From assembly GCA_022478985.1 (NCBI GenBank), contig JAKSZP010010632.1, positions 120,147-184,146 on the forward strand: DNA of 64,000 nt, given 5' to 3'. This document shows, piece after piece, positions 58,666 to 64,000 of the stretch. Position 1 is the first letter of the stretch. Every line of letters starts with the position of its first letter. This DNA comes from Massospora cicadina (taxonomy: Eukaryota; Entomophthoromycota; Entomophthoromycetes; Entomophthorales; Entomophthoraceae). Below the pieces are notes generated by a model. The model saw nothing but the letters and a program-made list of their open reading frames with translations, did no database searches and was not told the origin of the DNA. Position numbers and translations under genes: made by a program.

Positions 58666-59970
58666 AGCTGTTCCCCTCCATGTCCTGGGGGGTTGCCAGA
58701 GCTTAAACCTGCTGCTGTGAGGCGGCTAGTTTTGAGTCCTTTAGCTTGACTATTAGCTGCAATCCGTGAGGAGCGTCGAGGGTTCTGAGGGGAAGGAGAG
58801 GGTGGGGGGGCGGAGGACCCAGTAAGCCAGCCTAGGATGCTGCCCCCGCTCCGTTGCAGGGGAAGGACCTGAGGGTGCTCAATGGTGACCTCCGCAGTGT
58901 CCCCATTTGATGAGTCTGAGTCCATATTCACTTCCTCCAACACTGCAAAGGATCCGCGCGAAATGGACTGTGGGGTTGGGGTAGGATTCTTTGAGGTGGC
59001 ACTTCTACCGCAGGCCGCGGGTTGCCAGTCCATGCTGGTGGACATAGCTCCATTGGGAGCTGAGGGTTGATGCGATAAATCGCTGGTGGAGGTTGGTGGG
59101 GGTGCCGCGGAGCCCTGAGTGGTGGTGGCTGACGAGGGGCACCCTGTGGGAGATGCCTTACGCTTGGTGAGAGAGGGAGTTGACTCTGGGAGATTGGAGG
59201 GGGTGCCCATTGGAAGGGGGGCATGAGCGCGAAGGTATCCCATACCAATAGTGGGGTTAGCTGTTTCAACTGCTAGGCGTAAAGCCTCAGGGGACAGGTC
59301 TTGAACGGGAACCCATTGTGTGGGTTGTGGAATTGCTGCTGCAGCCGCGTGGGATCGTTTTTGGCCTGGTTTAGGCCCCTGGGTGGTGGATAAGAGGGCT
59401 TGTTTTCGAGCTGTGCAGCCACTATACAAGTGTCCAAGGGCGTTACACCATGAACACCGGGGGCGCACCTGATCAGGGTCGACAAAAAAGATCTCAGGGC
59501 ATGCCCCAACTACCGCCACATGAGGAATAACCTCAATGTTGCGGGATACAGTGGGGGAGGGGATGAACGATGCCCTAGCAGTGTGAGCTCTTTGAGTGGG
59601 AGCATAGTAAGAGGGGACGCTAAAGTCCACTGAAAGAACAGACCCAAACTCCATAAAACCACGATGGAGTGCCAGTTTAAGAGACTCAGGATCAACATTC
59701 GTTGGTAGGTTGGAAAAAGTAACCCATGAAATTTTCTCCAGGTGAGAGCGTGTGCGGGAGATGCAAAGAGATCCGCATGGAATAATGACCTGGAGGGTGG
59801 CAGCATGGTCAGCAAGGGCAGCTTCAGTGAATCCCACATCGATGTAGTGGCCCTCCACTGATTCATGGATGGTGGTGTTAATTGGGAATGTCTCCACAAT
59901 CGCTGCAAAGTATGATAAGTAATCCTCTGTATAGAATTCAACAGGGTTATGCCCATAATAAAGACGAATT
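58662..59970 (-). pseudogene. LINE ORF1, C-terminal part with CCHC zinc knuckle
   Basis: 411 residues (59897-58662). An RRM-like region (WVTFSNLPTNVDPESLKLAL, then MEFGSVLSVDFSV) precedes the zinc knuckle CSWCNALGHLYSGC near 59460. A long Pro/Ser/Thr-rich tail follows. The protein would bind LINE RNA. The upstream frame (to 60397) joins by a frameshift near 59965; continuing in this frame gives LYYGHNPVEFYTEDY. Confidence 0.9.
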
Positions 59971-61300
59971 GCGTGGGAGAGGGTTGAGCGAGGTAGAGCT
60001 TTTGCGCTCTAGTTTCGGCACATTTCTTCTTAACATCAGCAATAAACGCCACTTCACGGGGATCAGCTTTGGGTAGCGTTGGTGCCAGAGGTTTTTGCCA
60101 TGCCCCAGTGGCTCCTTTGGTACATTTGTGTTTGCTTTGAGCTGCAATCACAGGTTGAGTGTGAGCTGGTGGCTTGAACAAGTTTGTGGAGTTCCCTTGT
60201 TGCTGGAATGTTACAGCAGTTGCTGGTGTCATATTATATTGAGGGGCGGATTGTTGGGCCTCGCTAAATTGGGGAGGCCCATCCATATTGGAATTAACTT
60301 CAGCCAGTTGGGAGGAGGGAGATGTTTCATCACCATCCCAATCTATTTGGGTAAATTCAGCCCAAGTATTTGCTGTGATTTCGTGGGCAAAACTCACTGG
60401 ATGATTGGTGAATTGGTCGTTTTAAGTATATGGAGATAAAGTGCCAACTTGAGAAGTGCCGATTATGGGGTTTAAATGGGACGGGTGAGATTGGAACTGG
60501 TGTGAAGTTCCAAAATCTGAACCATTTAAATCCCCATTGGGAAGAGTAGATTGTCCTAATTTGGTGCTTAGTGAACCAGAATGTGCGGCTAATCCAACCT
60601 TACATCCAAGGGTTTGGGGGCCAGGTGATTGTTGGGCCTCGCTAAATTGGGGAGTCCCATCCAGATTGGAATTAACTCCAGCCAATTGGGAGGAGGGCGA
60701 TGTTTCATCAATATCCCAATCTATTTGGGTAAATTCAGCCCAAGTATTTGCTGTGATTTCGTGGGCAAAACTCATTGGCTGATTGGTGAATTGGTCATTT
60801 TCAGCATATTGAGATAAAGTGCCAACTTGAGAAGTGCCAATTATGGGGTTTAAATGGAACGGGTGAGATTGGAACTGGTGTGAAGTTCCAAAATCCGAAC
60901 CATTTGAATCCTCATTGGGAAGAGTAGATTGTCCCAATTTGGTGCTTAGTGAACCAGAATGTGCGGCTAATCCAACCTTACATCTGAGGATTTGGGGGCC
61001 AGGTAGCTGGGTATCGCCCCTCATGGAGGGAGCCAGAAACACGGCGTCAGCAATAATATATGGGGCTGAATTAGCTGACACAATGGGGGAGGTGAATGCC
61101 TGGATGGGCTGAGTTGCATTCAACTGAGCAGACGCCATTAAAACAGCATGGGTGATGGCCTCCTTGGTTGGAGGGGGCTTAGCGGGTTGGTGGGAGGCAG
61201 CGCACACAGAGCTGTTAGGCGTGCAGGTTGCAGAAGTGCGATCAGGTGAACTGGCGCTAGTTGGAGTAGCTCCAGGTTGGGGGGTGGTGCCTGCTTTCAT
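59971..61300 (-). pseudogene. LINE ORF1, N-terminal part with tandem duplication
   Basis: One frame runs from ATG 61300 to about 59970 with a single stop at 60422-60424. In the sister repeat unit the same place reads YAEN, so a GAA to TAA change made the stop. The text is Ser/Thr/Gln rich. Two copies of a 126-residue unit (including HEITANTWAEFTQIDWD) lie in tandem. The frame is open upstream of 61300 to about 61434 without another ATG, so the start is the first good candidate, not certain. Confidence 0.85.
60243..60998 (-). repeat. 378-bp in-frame tandem duplication in ORF1
   Basis: Units 60243-60620 and 60621-60998 match at a constant offset of 378, for example TTGTTGGGCC at 60251 / 60629 and GAGATAAAGTGCC at 60433 / 60811. 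378 is 126 codons, so the frame is kept. Confidence 0.92.
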
Positions 61301-61518
61301 GGCTGCTGCTTGAGAGTGGGTGATTCTGGTTGACCCTGAGGTGGGTAACCGAGGGTTGCTTCGTTTGAGGGGTGGTACTGGCTCATTTGGCTTAGCCTGT
61401 GGGTTCTTTTGCGGGGTTTCCCGCCATATTTGCTAATAGTTTTCGTAAATCTCTTTAGTGGAGCTAGATTTCAGGCTGAATTGATTTTTGAAAAGTGATG
61501 CTTAGCAGAAAGAGATAC
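61301..61518 (-). other. 5' leader of LINE-1
   Basis: The minus-strand start is ACGTATCTCTTTCTGC right after the target duplication. An ATG near 61424 opens MAGNPAKEPTG and then a stop; the main frame begins later. An internal promoter is expected for a LINE, but no motif can be named. Confidence 0.6.
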
Positions 61519-61535
61519 GTGATTTTGTTTGTTTT

Positions 61536-62020
61536 GATACATTTAGTTTTTGTTTACAAAGCGGTTGGTAATTGGTTAATTTGGTATTCATTGGTATTAT
61601 CTAAGAGGTTTAGTATTTTTTAATTTGATAGATTTAATTGGTATGGCTGAGAGGTTGGTAATTTTATATTGATTTAATATACTTTGATTTTCTAATTTTA
61701 TCAATAACCATCTACAAATATAAAAAGAGTTGATTAGGATCATCATGTAAACTTTAAACCATAAACTAATCTATGTTAAACTGGGTATCAACAAAAATTA
61801 GCCTAAAATTTTCTTTACAAAACTATATTCTGTTTATTTATTTATATTGGATGCATTATCTTGAGTAAATAACCAATAAAAATACCAAACTTGGTACAAC
61901 TAATTTATAAATTTTTAGGAATTGTAATATACCTATTTAATAAAACCATATAAATTTTAATAATAGTTTTATATAAGATCTAAAACATGTATGTCTCTAA
62001 TAGTAATTATATAGCAATTT
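61536..62020. other. AT-rich body of Hel-1 with degenerate repeats
   Basis: Continues the Helitron interior. Units of the type GGTTTTGATAAGT...GGTTGGTAATTTT recur here and at 54915-55050 and 62080-62300. No coding capacity. It ends with the target AATTATATAGCAATTT (62005-62020) of the small LINE insertion. Confidence 0.6.
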
Positions 62021-62063
62021 CCCCCCCCTTGGGTTGGGACCATCTAGTACTAAAAAAAAAAAA
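62021..62063 (+). mobile_element. micro-insertion: 31 bp of LINE 3' end plus 12 A
   Basis: The sequence is a run of 8 C, then TTGGGTTGGGACCATC, TAGTACT and 12 A. It is flanked by the perfect 16-bp duplication AATTATATAGCAATTT at 62005-62020 and 62064-62079. The same 3' end terminates LINE-1 (55072-55101 on the other strand, with 7 C). It is therefore an extremely 5'-truncated LINE copy, in opposite orientation to LINE-1. Confidence 0.93.
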
Positions 62064-62079
62064 AATTATATAGCAATTT

Positions 62080-62418
62080 GGCTGAGAATTTCATATTCAT
62101 TTTATTTGATAGTTTCATAGGTTTTGATAAGTAGTTGTTAGTTTTTGGCTGTTTTGTAAGGTTAACAATTAGTTTTTTGCTAAGTGGTGGTTCATCTTTT
62201 AGTTGTTTTAATGGGCTTAATAGTTTCAGGTAAGTGCTTGATGGGTTAGTTAATTTGACAAGCTTAATTGATTTTGGCTAAGTGGTTGAGGTTTGAATAT
62301 TTAATAGGTTTAATGGTTTATTACTTATTGATAGCTATCTACCAATATAAAAATTAAACTAATTTAGAATCATCTGGTAATTTATAAACACCCTAGTGAA
62401 GCATGGGTCAACTGCTAG
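62080..62418 (+). other. right part of Hel-1 with terminal hairpin
   Basis: Degenerate TTGATAAGTNGTTGNTAGTTTT-like units, then the terminal hairpin (ACCC / GGGT stem with mismatches, GAA loop at 62398-62400) and CTAG at 62415-62418. Confidence 0.8.
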
Positions 62419-62947
62419 TGAGGTGATAAAAGCACAGAATATACCCCAACTGGCTGAGGTGCAGTGGACATTCATATGCCACCAGCCTCTGTTACCTGGT
62501 GGGCTTCACAGGGATGAGTCTGAATGGCGCATAGCCAACCCCAACCCAATGTGGGCCAAGGTATGGCAGGTTATCACTTCACACCTACCTCTGGCTATCC
62601 ATGCCTGCTGACTCCAAAGTCCTGGTTATCCCCTATTTATCCTGATGTGTTATTTTGGCCATAATATGTAAGTGTCAACATGGTGTCCCAGAACTTGGTT
62701 ATTCTCCCCTGCCGGCCACTCAGGATTGATAAAATAAATAAATAAATTTTAAATTACAACTCCTATATTGGGAGTCCTGACATGCAAAATGGGCTTTATT
62801 TTAGAGGAATAACAAGATAATTTAGTTTCTATAGGTAGGGGAACACACCTTTAAACCAATAGATAAAGCCCAGCAAGATCTACACAGATTACTAGTGATT
62901 GGCATCAAAGTCTAACAAATGTTGGTTACTGCAGCTGCTATCTGGTA
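62419..62947. other. unassigned sequence
   Basis: No recognisable gene. One open stretch (62396-62611) starts inside the Helitron and has no domain. An (ATAA)n run lies at about 62730-62750. Confidence 0.4.
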
Positions 62948-63140
62948 GATTGGGAGCTTAAATTTGATCAATTCTCTAGAAAATTATATAATTCTAATTA
63001 GATTATCCCAATTTGCATTGACTTGACAATTAAGCCTCATCAGAGAATGATATTAAAAGATGTTGTCATAACGGATCTTTAAGACCTAACCTTAGGAAAT
63101 ATTATATACAGTTGCCAACCATGATCTTTTTTGGGTAACA
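62948..63140. repeat. uninterrupted copy of the host repeat (empty site)
   Basis: Matches 37798-37858 joined to 39808-39960. It shows the state before sLTR-H inserted: GATTAT (63001-63006) followed directly by CCCAATTTGCATTG. Confidence 0.75.
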
Positions 63141-63183
63141 TGTTACAGCATAGTGTTATTAGATGTTAGCCTTTCTTTTTTTT

Positions 63184-64000
63184 AGCTTTAGTGGTGCCCA
63201 ACCTAAAAAAAAGGATCCATCACACATCTTTATTTGCAATTGATCCAAACAAAGGGATTATCATGATAAAAAAGTACTAATACAGCCCCAAGTTATCAGC
63301 CTAGGAAGCCATATCAGATGGTGAGGAAGCTGTGGGAAAACTTTTGTCAACCGTCTGCTATAGCTGGTGGACCATGGTGGACAACATAAGGGTAGGAGCA
63401 TCAGCAACATTTGGCATAAGGAGGTATAATCGTGGGTTTTCTTTGTTTATAAGGCTGGTGGTGCCCATTGCCTCAACATATTGAGCAAGTTGATGCTCAG
63501 CAAAAGTGAGGAGAGCAGGCACACAAGTGAACGACCTGATGCGCTGGTGGGTTCAGGGATAATTGGGGCCAAAGGTAGAAGTTTTTTCTGCATTAATGCA
63601 AGCTTGGCTCACACCAAAAGTGAGCTCCTCAATTTTGCATTTTCATCAAAATCATGGGGAAATTTTGGGATAGGAATACACTCCATCAGGGATTCCATCA
63701 CCCATGAAGTTGATGGCAGAGTAGGGTGTTGGCAGAGGCAGCTTCAGCCTCAACTGCCATTTTATTTAAAATTTTATACTTAGCAAAACTGGTTTTTGTG
63801 CAGAAATGGCAAAAGCGCAAATCAGGAGGATCAATAAAAAACTCCACCAAAGCGAAATCTGGCTTGACATCATACAGATGATCACTATCATCCATCTAGT
63901 TAGGACATATGAATGGATTAAGCTCATCCAACTCTGGGCCAGCCACTAAAATCAGAGCAGTGGCAGGAGCTGATTGGTTGCAGACAGTTGACCATGGCAG
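63184..64000 (-). mobile_element. poly(A)-tailed retroposed element, 3' part (runs off the window)
   Basis: The plus strand has T8 (63176-63183), then AGCTTTAGTGGTGCCCAACC, which is the minus-strand 3' end plus poly(A). AATAAA lies at 63229-63234 on the minus strand. The segment 63184-63525 is a longer relative of 30231-30569: both encode LLTFAEHQLAQY / LITFAEHQLAQY followed by an EAM-SLIN-ENP pattern. Upstream is a stretch 63895-63698 with RFCHFCTKTSF. I do not recognise the protein. The copy is frameshifted. Confidence 0.65.

Larger units (their letters stand above)
55068..61518 (-). mobile_element. LINE-1: L1-like non-LTR retrotransposon, near full length
   Basis: Bounded by a perfect 17-bp target duplication GTGATTTTGTTTGTTTT at 55051-55067 and 61519-61535. 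On the minus strand: 5' leader (61518-61301), ORF1 (to 58662), ORF2 (58665 to about 55311), a short 3' UTR with AATAAA at 55113-55118, then a C run, TTGGGTTGGGACCATC, TAGTACT and A. Both ORFs have frameshifts, so it is inactive. Fungal L1-like clades have this ORF order and endonuclease type. Confidence 0.93.
54686..62418 (+). mobile_element. Hel-1: non-autonomous Helitron (host of two LINE insertions)
   Basis: The 5' end reads TCTATATTAATAAAGG and the 3' end CTGCTAG, preceded by an imperfect hairpin ACCCTAGTGAAGCATGGGT (62390-62408). The site is A (54685) / T (62419), as expected of Helitrons, which insert between A and T without target duplication. After removing the LINE (6,451 bp plus 17) and the small insertion (43 plus 16) the element is about 1.2 kb. 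No Rep/helicase gene is present, so it would depend on one elsewhere. Confidence 0.88.

Noticed and set aside
55072..62051. A near-perfect 30-bp inverted repeat 7 kb apart, suggesting a large DNA transposon with terminal inverted repeats.
   Set aside because: Each arm is the 3' end of a LINE with its own poly(A) and its own different target duplication (17 bp and 16 bp). They are two independent insertions in opposite directions.
62730..62750. An (ATAA)n run as a retroposon tail.
   Set aside because: No 3' end motif precedes it and no flanking duplication was found; it is more likely a simple microsatellite.

Overview
This is a fungal repeat block with no host gene that I can recognise. Nearly every supportable coding stretch is a broken copy of a retrotransposon: Ty3/gypsy elements with and without a chromodomain, and one L1-like non-LTR element. 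A non-autonomous Helitron, a small non-autonomous LTR element and poly(A)-tailed retroposed fragments make up most of the rest. The mixture of chromodomain elements, L1-like LINE and Helitron, and the absence of plant-type tRNA-Met primer sites, suggest a filamentous fungus with a repeat-swollen genome. A rust-type basidiomycete is plausible, but that is a weak inference. I saw no rRNA, tRNA, CRISPR array or bacterial-type feature.

Element names used here are mine. Left block (1-37,797): a gag relic (1-1.5 kb) is followed by Gyp-B, an old minus-strand chromodomain element (2,203-37,797). Gyp-B is split by Gyp-A (3,228-25,403, minus, 5-bp target duplication GGGAC). The cut lies between the integrase C-terminus of Gyp-B (25.4 kb) and its own chromodomain (2.9-3.2 kb), so one gene now lies in two pieces 22 kb apart. 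Gyp-A is itself split by Gyp-E (3,870-10,441, plus, inside the left LTR) and Gyp-F (11,131-18,224, minus, next to the 3' LTR). It also carries a probable solo LTR of the B family. Gyp-G (29,561-36,507, plus, duplication AGTTG) sits in the gag region of Gyp-B, and a LINE-type fragment sits inside its 5' LTR.

Middle block (37,798-54,369): a 1.95-kb LTR element with almost no interior (sLTR-H, 37,859-39,807) is inserted in a repeat whose uninterrupted copy is present at about 62.95-63.14 kb. Next is Gyp-C (40,164-54,369, minus). Its left LTR holds Gyp-D (40,820-46,873, plus, duplication GGCCC, little or no gag) and an 874-bp insertion. With both removed, the two Gyp-C LTRs are 1,412 and 1,410 bp, which supports the reconstruction.

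Right block (54,370-64,000): a Helitron (54,686-62,418) with canonical TC and CTAG ends in an A/T target carries a 6.45-kb minus-strand LINE (55,068-61,518, 17-bp target duplication). It also carries a second insertion made only of the last 31 bp of the same LINE 3' end plus 12 A, flanked by a 16-bp duplication. A further poly(A)-tailed retroposed fragment begins at 63,184 and runs off the window.

Functionally this is a graveyard. All long reading frames have frameshifts or stops, and several catalytic residues are lost (YIND, YLDN, DMG). The value of the window is its layered insertion history, which can be read base by base from the target duplications.
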